In this document: one piece after another, positions 21,301 through 31,292 of the stretch
Layout of the letters: the number at the start of each line of letters is the position of its first letter
Position numbering within the stretch: the stretch's first letter is position 1
Program-made: the position numbers and the translations under genes
Source: Eledone cirrhosa
Lineage: Eukaryota; Mollusca; Cephalopoda; Octopoda; Eledonidae
Direction of reading: 5' to 3'
Length of the DNA: 64,000 bases
Assembly: GCA_964016885.1 (NCBI GenBank)
Contig: OZ024743.1
Span: forward strand, 20,750,295-20,814,294
The notes under the pieces: generated by a model
Database searches by the model: none
What the model saw: only the letters and a program-made list of their open reading frames with translations
What the model was told of the DNA's origin: nothing

Positions 21301-23560
21301 CAAACTCAAAGATGTTGAGTTCAAATTTGCTTCAGGCATTTTAGCATATATTTAAATTTTTGTATGCCTCAGACCACCCAGCTGTTTGATATAAGTACCA
21401 GTAGATTCTTGTTGCCTATGAACAACTGCCTGCATCAGTTGTTAGCTGCCGAGACACTGCATCCTTTAAAACCCTCATGCTTCCCGAAATTCGCCAAAAC
21501 TACACCTGATGTTCCCCTTCCATACACATGCACACATGTGTATATCATGACTCAAGCACTGTTCATTTTCCTGACATTTGTACATTACCCTATGTACTAT
21601 ACATACACTTTATATTTTCATTATTATTATCATTATCATTATATACCAATCATATCAAAAGGAAGATTTATTTCTTACCTGTTTCATGCTATAATACTTT
21701 CTGTTTAAAAAAATGAAGTGGGCTTATCATTTTTTCATTAATAATGCGAGATATGGTATATTTGATAATACAAAATTTCGAGATGATGTACCTATTCACC
21801 ATGACATGATCATTACCAAGTTTATCTTCCTTCTGTTTACTAACTCAGATATCAGCTTCATGCATTTAATTCGTCCATCATCTCAACTGTCAAACTCAAC
21901 TCTCCAAGATCTAAGCTAACATTTTACTTGGTTTTCTTTCATCACTGGTATGCTGCTGTCTCCTTATGATATATTTTCTCCCAGCATGTTCCATCCATTT
22001 ACATTACATGCCAAAAATAGGAGAGTTGTCTTCGCAGCAGACAATGCTTCTGATGCCTATTTGCATTCTCAGTTCTGCAATCTTATAGATTACTGCTACA
22101 TATTCAATAAGGTATACTCAATACATCCCTCTACAGTAATTGAAGATCTTCCACATTCACTGCCTACACTTAATTGCCATGTAGCCTCACTTACATGAAC
22201 TTCATTAATTTCTTGTTTCTAACGGAGATTACGCTCTAAATGTTTTCCATGCTATTTGATCCAATTCAATATAATCTTACTAGAATTAATTTGAACATTA
22301 ATTATATTACTAAAAGGTCTATTTTGCCTTTCACTCTTCCTGGATTGCTGAATTAACTAGTCAAGTGTATGGATTGATTAAATCAATTATATTACCTAAA
22401 CAACAAAACTGTATTCTACTGCTATGTGATACAAACTCCTAATCAAGGCTTTTTCTTCTAATAACTGTGTAACCAAATGGGTCCCTATTTATAATACCTT
22501 CCTGGAATCTTATTTCATTATTGTGTACCTGTTATTTTCTTTCTATATGGAGTTCTTACTTACTCCTTTCCAAAGTACTGAACAAAGCCACTATCTGCTA
22601 TCTTCTTGGCTACTTAGCAGTAACGTAATCTACATTGTAAGCTCTAAGTGTTTTACTCTTGTCTACTCAACTGAAAACTAAAGCAAACAACCATAGCAAG
22701 AAATCCTAAATGATTGCTTGACCCAATGGAAGTAACATCCACATAACTTAATTCACATTCTGTCATCTTAGAAAAGGGAAGACACATTGAATAATGTAAT
22801 CTTAGATATACACTGTCTGAATAAAAGGTAGGGTGATCATAGTGTCAATGTCATTGATCATAGGTCATCTGCCTGATAATAGCTGATTTGGTGCTGAACA
22901 ACAGTAACTTTAGTCTCCTCCTCATTAGTTTTAACATTTATTTAATGATCTGTCGTACATACACTATTTCTGGAGCAAGAAAAGGTGGCTGCTCATGATT
23001 AAAATTCTTTTGACGATTGGATTTCTTAATCAGAGCTGACGACCTGCTAAACACCAAAAAATAAACAATGTTTTGTCAAAATAGTAATTTAACCACTTGA
23101 TAAATTGTATATCAGAATGAAATAAGTAGTGGGTTTGATAAAACTTTTAGTGTTTCTATCCTTATAGCTGCAGTGCAATGACTGAAAATAGTAAAAGGAA
23201 TGCTCACCTCTTTGAACCCTAGCCTTCTACTATGTGTGCATCTCTGAATAAATAGGATATTTGACAATTAATCAAGAAAAATATATAGGAAGCTTGACAG
23301 AATTCACAGGAATTCCTTCCTAAAGAAAAGCTAAAGCAACAATGTAAAACAGTTGCTGGAATGTATAGAAATTTGTTTAAATAACAGTACTAACCAGAAT
23401 ACTAGACTGGCACGATATGGTCAGACATTATCAGTACCAGAATATTGGGCTGCTGAGTTCAAAATATTAAGCCCACATCTACTGTTCAGAGTAATGACCT
23501 TACTTTGTTTGCTATATTAACAGTCCGGAGTACTTTGGATTTCACAGTACACACACATAT
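21301..23560. other. 2.2 kb of AT-rich DNA without a recognised gene
   Basis: Several short + strand frames (21364-21708, 21950-22198) have mixed composition but no motif I can name, and they are broken by stops at short range. They could be decayed retroelement sequence. No SINE, LINE tail or TIR element was found here by eye. Confidence 0.4.
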
Positions 23561-23951
23561 ATATCATCATCATCATCATCATCCTCATTTTACTCCGCTT
23601 TTCCCTGCTTGCAAGGGTGGGACGGGAACTGATTCTGGCTTGATTTCTACAGCTGGATGCCCTTCCAAACACCAACCTCAGTGAGTGCTGGGTGCTTTTT
23701 TTCCGTGGTGCCTACATGTCCACTTTACAGTGAGTGCTGGGTGCTTTTTTGCCGTGGCACCTCCACGACCACTTTGCAGTGGAATGATAGGGACCCCAGT
23801 CCTATCATCTCATTTCTATAGCTGAGTAAACTGGAGCATGTGAAATAAAGTGTCTTGCTCAAGGAAACAACACATCACCTGGTCTGAGAATTGAACTCAA
23901 AACCTTTCGATTGCAAGGCCAATGCTCTAACCACTAAGCCATGTGCCTCCA
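23561..23951 (-). mobile_element. tRNA-headed SINE with a LINE-derived tail (SINE2), full length, copy 1
   Basis: Read on the - strand, the head is GGCACATGGCTTAGTGGTTA to 'aggttttgagttcaattctc' (box A-like TGGCTTAGTGG; box B-like GAGTTCAATTC). Next is the core shared with SINE3, then LINE 3' UTR modules, 'ttgcaagcagggaaaagcgg' and a (GAT)n tail. This copy has two of the GCACCCAGCACTCACTGTAAA-type modules where other copies have one. It abuts the tail of the next LINE through about 10 bp of 'ttcatatata' only. Confidence 0.85.
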
Positions 23952-23960
23952 TTCATATAT

Positions 23961-25769
23961 ATCATCATCATCATCATTTTACGTCCGTTCTTCCATGATA
24001 GCATGGGTTAGACAGGTTGTCCTGTTGTGGGCAGTGTTTGGTTGGCTGACCATGCCTTGCTCATACAGGAACTGATTTTGGCTTTATTTCTAGAGCTGAA
24101 TGCCCTTACTAACACCAACCTCATTTACAGTGAGTGCTGGGTGCTTTTTTTCCGTGGTGCCTACACGTCCACTTTACAGTGTGGGCTGGGTGCTTTTTTG
24201 CTGTGGCACCTCCACGACCACCTTGCAGTGGGGGGTGTGGCGGCATATTGTCTATATGCTTCAGCTTGTACCCATGGGAGGTCGGGTACTCTCTATTACT
24301 GCATGATGCCAGAGGTCACAGTCATGTGTCATCGCCTTTGAGAGGTGTAATTGGGTAAGGTCGGCTTTTATCACCTCATCCCAGGTCTTCTTGAGTTTCC
24401 CCACTCCGCGGTTTCCATTGACTTCTAGTGCTCTGCACCTTTTTATGCAGCTGTCATCCTTCATACGCATCCCATGTCCATACCAACGCAACCACCTCTC
24501 CTGCACACAGCATATGATTCCTCTTAGGCTCAGTCTCTCTCTCAATTCGTTTATGCTTTACACATCCATTGGAGCATGCAGGATTCGTTTCTTTCTAATC
24601 TACGTAAGTCTTCCACCTTCAGCGCTCAGGTCTCACTACCATGTAACATTGCTGTTCGTATACACGCATCATACAGTCTGCCTTTCATTCTGAGGGAGAA
24701 GTCTTTTGCAGCTAGCAGTGGCAGTAGTTCCCTGAACTTTTTCCATCCCGTTCTTACCCTAGTTATTGTACTTTCTGAACACCCACCTCCGCTGCTAATT
24801 CGGTCACCTAGGTAGCAGAAGCTGTCTACTGTTTCTACAGAGCCCTCCCAGAGATTGGTGGTACTTGTTTCCTGTGGCTGTGTGCTGTCCCAGCACAGCT
24901 GCTACATGTGAAGCCTACATTCTTAATTAAGCTTCCTGAGATCCCGCGACATCGCTTGTGTACCCATTGTTTGCATTTGGGGCAGAGAATGGAGTTCCTA
25001 CCTACCCCTTTCCTACATACTGAGCAAGGTCATTTCGCTGAGGGGATCTGGGTTCTGTTTTCTAGTCTACTTACAAGGACCTTAGTCTTTGTCAGGTTGA
25101 CTTTGAGACCCTTTCTTTCTAGTCCCTGATTCCAAGTTTGGAATTTCTTCTCTGGTTCTACCATAGATTCAGCTATAAGTGCGAGGTCATCTGCACACAG
25201 GAGTTCCCATGGCATCCGGTCTTAGACACCTCCGTTATTGCCTGCAGGACTATGATGAACAGGAGGGGGCTAAGAACAGAGCCCTGGTGGACACCAACCT
25301 GTACGCTGAATTCCTCACTATACTCATTGCTAATCCTAACTTTGCTGACTGCTCCCCTATACATGGCTTGTACAGCTTTCACAAGCCATTCATCTACCCC
25401 TAGTTTTCTAAGAGCCCACCAGATTATAGCACGTGGAACTCTGTCAAAGGCTTTCTCCAGATCGATGAATGCCAGGTAGAGTGGCTTACTTTTAGCTAGG
25501 TACTTTTCCTGTAACTGCCTCACAAGGAAGAGGGCATCAGTGGTGCCTCTTCATGGTACAAACCCAAATTGCATCTCATCTAGTTTCACCCGGTCCCTAA
25601 TCAACTGTGCTATAACTCTTTCTGTTACTTTCATGACCTGGTCCATCAGCTTTATACCTCTATAGTTTCCTCTATCTAGTGCATCACCTTTACATTTGTA
25701 GCAGTTGACAATGATCCTACTGCACCAATCTTTTGGTATGACCCCTTCTAGTATTACCTGGTTATATAG
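23961..25769 (-). mobile_element. RTE-like LINE, group 1, 5'-truncated (copy A)
   Basis: The element runs from reverse transcriptase motif 1 to its (GATGAT)n tail. Coding remains occupy 25769 down to about 24262. A roughly 290-bp 3' UTR follows, ending in 'gaacggacgtaaaatgatga'. It is joined at its 5' side to a long hairpin (25771-25819). Clade name is tentative; the microsatellite tail and the RWYGH C-terminal region suggest RTE-like. Confidence 0.9.
24262..25769 (-). pseudogene. LINE group-1 reverse transcriptase ORF, broken (copy A)
   Basis: Segments in order: GVIPKDWCSRIIVNCYKCKG; NYRGIKLMDQVMKVTERV; FGFVP then a stop; motif A (AFIDLEKAFDRVPR); motif B (VGVHQGSVLSPLLF); a frameshift; the catalytic motif as CADD instead of YADD; KGLKVNLTKTKVLVS; a stop; a PHD-like zinc finger (CSVC and CPKC, then WVHKRC); then YLGDR- and RWYGHGMRMKDDS-type C-terminal parts. 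The intact element would supply RNA-templated DNA synthesis for itself and for SINEs with matching tails. With at least three breaks and an altered catalytic motif this copy is dead. Near-identity to copies B and E at many stretches suggests recent activity of the group. Confidence 0.88.
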
Positions 25770-25770
25770 G

Positions 25771-25819
25771 AAAATAGAAATAGAAGCTCTCACATGGTGA
25801 GAGCTTCTATTTCTGTTTT
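25771..25819. repeat. 23-bp inverted repeat with a 3-nt loop at the LINE A junction
   Basis: The arms 25771-25793 and 25797-25819 are complementary at 22 of 23 positions. The loop is ATG. It begins one base beyond the last LINE A base, so it probably arose with the truncated insertion. Confidence 0.85.
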
Positions 25820-26033
25820 CAAACTCGCTCGCTGTTTCAAAAACAATCTTACTTATATATGTATATATATATAAGGGTTCCTGATGATTTCTCCCGAATG
25901 AAAAAGTTCTAGTCCTGTGTAGAAGCCTTCCTATATTATATATTTATACTCTGCTTTGTATTTAGTACCCTACTTACTGTGGTTACCCCCGATTGAACCC
26001 AGGATAAACTTATGTGTATATATATATATATAT
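25820..26033. other. Short unassigned segment between hairpin and fold-back element
   Basis: It includes two TA runs (25857-25872 and 26014-26033) and a less AT-rich part (GGTTACCCCCGATTGAACCC at 25980-25999). No family recognised. Confidence 0.4.
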
Positions 26034-26405
26034 AATTGAAAAAGTGAAGAATAACATGGTCAACAGTACAAAAAAGGGTTTTATTTACAGTCTGATAATT
26101 GTTTCACTGATTAAGTTGTCTAAAAATTGCTGAACACTTGAAGCAGTGCCAGTGTTCAGCAATTTTTAGACAACTTAATCAGACTGTAAATAAAACCTTT
26201 TTTTGTACTGTTGACCATGTTATTCTTCACTTTTTCAATTTTATTACCCCAAGATAAACTTACATAATGATACAAGTGAAATCATAAACTCACCATCTAC
26301 GTAAACCTCTTGTTGAGTCAAACAACGCCATACGCTAAAACCATAATACAAATTATTCATAACCTCTAACTGGATAACCTATAACGATATTTTGTTATCC
26401 CTTAT
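26034..26405. repeat. Fold-back element with arms of about 90 bp plus a 165-bp right flank (family X, copy 1)
   Basis: The left arm (26034-26139) and right arm (26151-26240) are complementary over about 90 bp, the left having 15 extra bases ('aattgtttcactgat'). The sequence from the right arm onward to 26405 recurs at 34578-34870: 'tgtactgttgaccatgttat', 'gtaaacctcttgttgagtca', 'aacctataacgatattttgt'. So a dispersed family X exists, and this copy carries a mirrored end. Confidence 0.75.
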
Positions 26406-26416
26406 ATATATATATA

Positions 26417-27815
26417 GTAGACCCTATAGAGGGGCCAGCAGTACAAGTCAGCAGCAGTGTAGTAAGTAAGGCAATCAAAAATATGAAGACGAGGAAGGCA
26501 ACTGGTCCATCGGGTATAGCTGGTGAGATGCTGAAGGCATCTGGGTCAGTAGGTCACACCATAACCACACGAATTGTTAACCAGAGAGTATCATACCAAA
26601 GGATTGGTGCAGCAGCATCAATGGCAACTGCAACAAAGGTAAAGGTGATGCACTAGATAGAGGTATAAAGCTGATGGACCAGGTCATGAAAGTAACAGAA
26701 AGATTTATAGCACAGTTAATTAGGGACCGGGTGAAACTAGATGAGATGCAATTTGGGTTTGTTCCAGGAAAAGGCACCACTAAGGCCTTCTCCTGTTCAT
26801 CATAGTTTTGCAGGCAATAACGGAGGAGTTTAAGACCGGATGCCCATGGGAACTCCTGTATGCAGATGACCTCACACATATAGCTGAATTTATGGTAGAA
26901 CTAGAGAAGAAATTCCAAACATGGAAGCAGGGACTAGAAAGAAAGGGTCTCAAAGTCAACCTGACAAAGACTAAGGTCCTTGTAAGTAGACAAGAAAAAA
27001 GAACCCAGATCCCCTCAGGAAAATGGCCTTGCTCAGTATGTAGGAAAGGTGTAGGTAGGAACTCCATCCTCTTCCCCAAATGCAAACAATGGGTACACGA
27101 GATGTAGTGGGATCTCAGGAAGCTTAACTAAGAATGTAGGCTCCACATGTAGCAGCTGCACTAGGACAGGAAGCAGCAAACAGCCACAGGAAACAAGCAC
27201 CACCAAACTCTGGGAGGGCTCTGTAGAAACAGTAGACAGCTTTTGCTACCTAGGTGACCAAATTAGCAGCAGAGGTGGGTGTTCGGAAAGTACAATAATT
27301 AGAGTAAGAACGGGATGGAAGATGTTTAGGGAGCTACTGCCACTGCTAGCTGTGAAAGGCTTTTCCCTCAAAATGAAAGGCAAACTGTATGATGCGTGTA
27401 TCCGAACAGCTATGTTGCATGGTAGTGAGACTTGGTCACTGTCTGTAGAAGACCTGCGTAGATTAGAAAGAAACAAAGCCTGCATAAATGTGTAATAGTA
27501 ATATACGTGAACGGCAAAGCATAAACGAATTGAGAGAGAGACTGAGCCTAAGAGGAATCATATGCTGTGTGCAGGAGAGGTGGTTGCGTTGGTATGGACA
27601 TGTGATGCTTATGAAGGATGACAGCTGCATAAAAAGGTGCAGAGCACTAGAAGTCGATGGAAACCGCGGAGTGGGGAGACCCAAGAAGACCTGGGATGAG
27701 GTGATAAAAGCCGACCTTACCCTATTACACCTCTCAAGCCGATGACACACGACCATGACCTCTGGCATCACGCAGTAATACAGAAGACCCGACCCCCCAT
27801 GGGTACAAGCCGAAG
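26417..27815 (+). pseudogene. LINE group-1 reverse transcriptase ORF lacking motifs A and B (copy B)
   Basis: Kept parts: KATGPSGIAGEML; a frameshifted PKDW part; LMDQVMKVTERFIAQLIRDR; GFVPGKGTT. The sequence then jumps directly to a segment equivalent to LQAITEEFKTGCPWELLYADD. About 300 bp with catalytic motif A (FIDLEKAFD) and motif B (HQGSVLSPL) are gone, while YADD is present. The zinc finger has FPKC for CPKC. The C-terminal LRERLSLRGI and RWYGHVMLMKDDS parts follow, then TWDEVIKADLT. It cannot be active. The clean deletion suggests an internal recombination or a template jump. Confidence 0.88.
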
Positions 27816-28118
27816 CTGAAGCATATAGACAATATGCCCCACACCCTCCCACTGCAAAGTGGCCGTGGAGGTGCCACGGCAAATAAGCACCCAGCCCACA
27901 CTGTAAAGTGGACGTGTAGGTGCCACGGAAAAAAAGCACCCAACACTCACTGTAAATGAGGTTGGTGTTAGGAAGGGCATCAAGCCTTAGAAATCAAGCC
28001 AGAATCAGTTCCTGTATGAGCAAGACATGGTCAGCCGACTGGCTACTGCCCACAACAGGACAACCCGTCTAACCCATGGTGGAAGAATGGACGTAAACCG
28101 GTGATGATGATGATGATA
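26417..28118 (+). mobile_element. RTE-like LINE, group 1, internally deleted (copy B)
   Basis: It begins farther 5' than copy A, in the segment SKAIKNMKTRKATGPSGIAG upstream of motif 1. It ends in a 3' UTR of about 300 bp and a GATGAT run next to a TG microsatellite. The opposite orientation to copies A and C makes the 24-29 kb block a set of inverted LINE copies. Confidence 0.9.
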
Positions 28119-28151
28119 TATATGTGTGTGTGTGTGTGTGTGAAAATGTAT

Positions 28152-28946
28152 ATCATCATCATCATCATCATCATTTTACGTCCGCTTTTCCCTGCTTGCA
28201 AGTGTGGGACGGGTCTTATTCAGCACAGCATCTCTCCACTCGTCACGGTCCTTCGTCATCTCCACCGTGAGCTTCAATGATCTGAGGTCTGTTCTCACCA
28301 CCTCCGCCCATGTTTTTCGTGGTCTACCTCTACCATGTCTTCCTTCAACTGGCATTTCCTGGCACTTCTTCACCCATCGGTCATCCTCCATGCGCATCAC
28401 ATGTCCATACCACCTCAGTCTCCTCTCCCGTACACTACATTCTATCCCTCTCAGACACAGTTTCTCTCTCAACACATTTATGCTGGGTCGTTCACGCACA
28501 TTTACACTGCACATGCAACGGAGCAAGCTTGCTTCATTTCTCTCCAGCCGTCGCATATCCTCTGCAGCTGCTGCCCATGTCTCACTACCATGCAGCATCG
28601 CGCTCCTCACACAGGCATCATACAACCGGCCTTTCGTACGCAGGGAGAAACCCTTCTTCGTCAACAGAGGAAGCAGCTCCCTAAACTTCTTCCAACCCGT
28701 CCTTATTCTAGATACTATGGCCTCGGAACACCCTCCTGCCATGCTAATCTGATCTCCTAGGTACCGGAAGCTATCCGCCACTTCTATAGCGCCCTCCTGC
28801 ATTTGAAAAATGTGTCTATCAATGCGACTTCTACTGTCTAATTTCCCTGTACATCTACTGCATACATATTTCTCCCTACCTGTTAGTTTGCCTGCTATCC
28901 CGCTACATCTCTTGTGTACCCAGGATCTGCATTGTGTGCATTTATA
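28152..28946 (-). mobile_element. RTE-like LINE, group 2, 5'-truncated (copy C)
   Basis: It runs from the zinc-finger part (CTQCRSWVHKRCSGIAGKL, - strand near 28945) to a (GATGAT)n tail at 28152-28175. It differs from group 1 by having practically no 3' UTR. The stop codon lies within GGACGTAAAATGATG. It is 5'-truncated at a TA microsatellite (28941-28964). Confidence 0.9.
28176..28802 (-). CDS. C-terminal part of a group-2 LINE ORF, uninterrupted (copy C)
   Basis: A 208-codon open frame is preserved without a stop. Landmarks: VADSFRYLGDQIS; GWKKFRELLPLLTKKGFSLR; YDACVRSAMLHGSETWA; RRLERNEASLLRCMC; ERRLRWYGHVMRMEDDRW; RGRPRKTWAEVVRTDLRSLK; ends RPTLASREKRT. In these elements this region follows the reverse transcriptase and is assumed to help bind the element RNA; that role is inferred. 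The frame continues 5' beyond 28802 to about 28946 with one change of frame. It lacks the catalytic part, so it is a fragment, not a working gene. The good frame suggests a young insertion. Confidence 0.85.
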   Translation of the reverse strand: MQEGAIEVADSFRYLGDQISMAGGCSEAIVSRIRTGWKKFRELLPLLTKKGFSLRTKGRLYDACVRSAMLHGSETWAAAAEDMRRLERNEASLLRCMCSVNVRERPSINVLREKLCLRGIECSVRERRLRWYGHVMRMEDDRWVKKCQEMPVEGRHGRGRPRKTWAEVVRTDLRSLKLTVEMTKDRDEWRDAVLNKTRPTLASREKRT

Positions 28947-29574
28947 TATATATATATATATATATTCTCACTCTCTTTCCTTTACTGGAAGAAATCAGCT
29001 ATCTTTAAAACTCAAGAGGGATGGGCTTCACCAAGAGGCAAGCTCTATTTTTCTGCCACAAGGTCTAACTATGCCATTATCGTGCCCCTACACTTCCATT
29101 AGGTGCTACAGATCCATTCATACATATATATTTTGTGACTGGCACCATTCCTAAAAAATCGATTTACCAGATTAAGAAACCTATTCCACCTTCTAATATG
29201 ATTTCAAATTGTCTGCTCTTTTGAAATAAGCAGCTATAACTAGCCAAACTGGAATCAGAAAATTGTTCTTAATCCTATTTTGATTATATTTGGGACAGTC
29301 CATTTTTCAAGATAGATTATCTTTGTGATGACATTAACAACTTCTCTCTCTTATTACCTCTTAACACCCTACAATGATTTAGTAGACAATATCTAATAAC
29401 AGATTTATTAATTCAAATGCCTATAGTATCTTTACAACTGGACAGATTGCCTGTGAAAATTTGCAGTAAATTAAATAGACTTTAATTTATAATTTGATGC
29501 AATCATATTGCTGTCTTGCTAAAGTGATTTTATGTGGTATAGGACTTAAATAGTTAAGTAGTAGTAGTCTTCCT
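28941..29574. other. TA microsatellite and unassigned DNA
   Basis: (TA)n at 28941-28964. The part 28970-29100 shares blocks with 4072-4200 (see there). The rest is AT-rich without a frame. Confidence 0.45.
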
Positions 29575-29862
29575 CCTTCTTTGCTCACTTATTCATAAGA
29601 GGGTCATGGAGGCAGAGTCCTCAAACACTCCTTTCAGCTGGTCCTGTCAGAAGCAACCAACTCCAACTTATCTGGCTGGATCCCCCATGCGAGTCCAGTG
29701 AAGCTCATGGATGTTATCCAACCATCTTGCTCAGGGCCTACGCCCCCACTCCACCTGGGGTTTCCTGCTGTTTGGTTTTGCCTATAAAATCTGTCCAGCG
29801 ATTCTAACCATATGCCCATAGTATTGAAGCTGTGATCTCTCAATTCAGAGAGTGCTAGTTAA
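29575..29862. repeat. Dispersed repeat Y, copy 1
   Basis: It shares long blocks in the same order and orientation with 63645-63930: 'gagtcctcaaac', 'gtcctgtcagaagc', 'gttatccaaccatcttgct', 'attctaaccatatgcccata', 'gctgtgatctctcaatt'. Both copies keep an open - strand frame (here 29634-29843, 69 residues; there 63613-63897), so it may derive from the coding part of an unrecognised mobile element. Confidence 0.6.
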
Positions 29863-30435
29863 TTGTATTAAACTGTGACAAAATTAACATATCTTTGAAT
29901 GACTTATCGTACAAGATTGAACTTTATAGCATCATACAAGATGGCTTCTCAGGATAAAAATAAGCTTTATTTTAAGAAAAGTCATATTATGTCATGAATA
30001 AAAAGCATGGATTATAGCTTGTGTTAAAGATGAAAATATAAAAGTATTTGAAGACGTCGTGTAATTTCAAATATAAATTGTCATTATCATCCATCATCAT
30101 CCCATCAACCTCCCATCGCTAACAACAATGGAGCTAAAGGTGAGTGAGACACTGCTCTCTGGAACAGTTACAAACTATGCTGTGTAGAAATGCCTCAACA
30201 GGTTAAGATCTGGTGTTGGTCATGCAAAAGCCAATCTGGCAAAATGGGGATATTGAAAGGGTTGTGTGTGACTATCGCATCAAACCACAGACTACACAGT
30301 ACCTCCTGATATGCCCCCTGCTGTAACACCCCTGCACAGCATTGGACTTGGTTTAGGACAGCAAGGTGTTTAGCTGTGGCAGAATCACATCTAGCCAAGC
30401 TTTGTAGCCGACACTCTTGTGGACACGAGAAGATC
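29863..30435. other. Unassigned DNA
   Basis: The 121-residue - strand frame at 30195-30560 spans both this stretch and an old LINE tail, so it is not taken as a gene. The stretch 30190-30420 is less AT-rich than its surroundings and could be decayed mobile DNA. Confidence 0.4.
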
Positions 30436-30540
30436 ATCATCATCACACTTTTATGCCAGTTTTTCCAAATTGTCATGAGTTGGACAAGACCTTTTTCTAT
30501 GGCTGGATGCCCTGCCTCATTGCAATTGACTGTAGTAGTA
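30436..30540 (-). mobile_element. Old LINE-type 3' end, short
   Basis: ATCATCATCATCACACTTTT, 'atgccagtttttccaaattg', 'tggctggatgccctgcct'. This is the order of the LINE tails, strongly decayed. Confidence 0.5.
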
Positions 30541-31112
30541 AATGAAATAAAATCTTTCATTTGAAATATTCAAGTGGCTCTTTCATTATAGATTTATAGA
30601 TTGTTAACACCATTACAATTCATGTCATCAAATAAAGTTGACTAACGCCAACCTAATTGAATATCAAAAATGCTGAATAAGTAAATGGTGATATTAACAA
30701 ATATGATGATGTTGCAGAATGACAATGGATAAAACAGGATGTGGTTATATTAGAAAATATCTGAAGATAAAATTATACATTATACAACATTATAAACACC
30801 AACATTATATTTTGATTTGGTCTAATTGATCAGGTGAAAGAACAATATTTTGCTGATAATATTTTAAAAGATTAAGCAATTAAGCAAAAATGTATACTTC
30901 AAAAGTATAATGCAATAAGTCACATATGGTGGTTTTAAATAAAGAAACTTGTGCTTTTACATTTAATGAGGTATAAAAACTAAAATATTTTAATAAAGAT
31001 TTTTTTATTACATTTTGATATATTTGAATATCATGAAGAATATTAAAATATCTCTAACATATTTTTTAGTTCATAAGTATATATGTTTACATAGATATAT
31101 TTTCTGTGTTCA
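30541..31112. other. AT-rich DNA, no gene
   Basis: Nothing recognised. Confidence 0.5.
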
Positions 31113-31292
31113 TGAACATAATGTAATAATTGTTTCTACTTTTGGCACAAGGCCAGCAATTATCCTAGTGTATTACTGGTACTTTATTTTATCAACCCCG
31201 TAAGGATGAAAGGCAAAGTTAACCTCGGCGGGATATGAACTCAGACCATAAAGGGCTGTAACTCTTTGCTGCAAAGAACATAATGTAATAAT
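31113..31292 (-). mobile_element. Cephalopod SINE, 5'-truncated, with a 17-bp target duplication
   Basis: GAACATAATGTAATAAT flanks the element at 31114-31130 and 31276-31292. The element runs from the ATT tail at the left to the middle of the head at the right, stopping after 'taactctttgctgcaaa'. It therefore lacks the box A-like part. Truncation with an intact duplication shows that incomplete copies are inserted by the same route. Confidence 0.9.

Noticed and set aside
21364..22198. Series of + strand frames at 21.4-22.2 kb as a gene
   Set aside because: No motif, frames overlap in different phases, and codon content follows the local T-rich composition.
23581..23600. (GAT)n runs as independent microsatellites
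   Set aside because: Nearly every one follows a GGACGTAAAA-type end, so they are the tails of LINE and SINE2 copies.
28204..28760. Three long + strand frames opposite LINE copy C (up to 182 residues)
   Set aside because: They are shadows of the - strand LINE frame. The - strand reading carries all family motifs.
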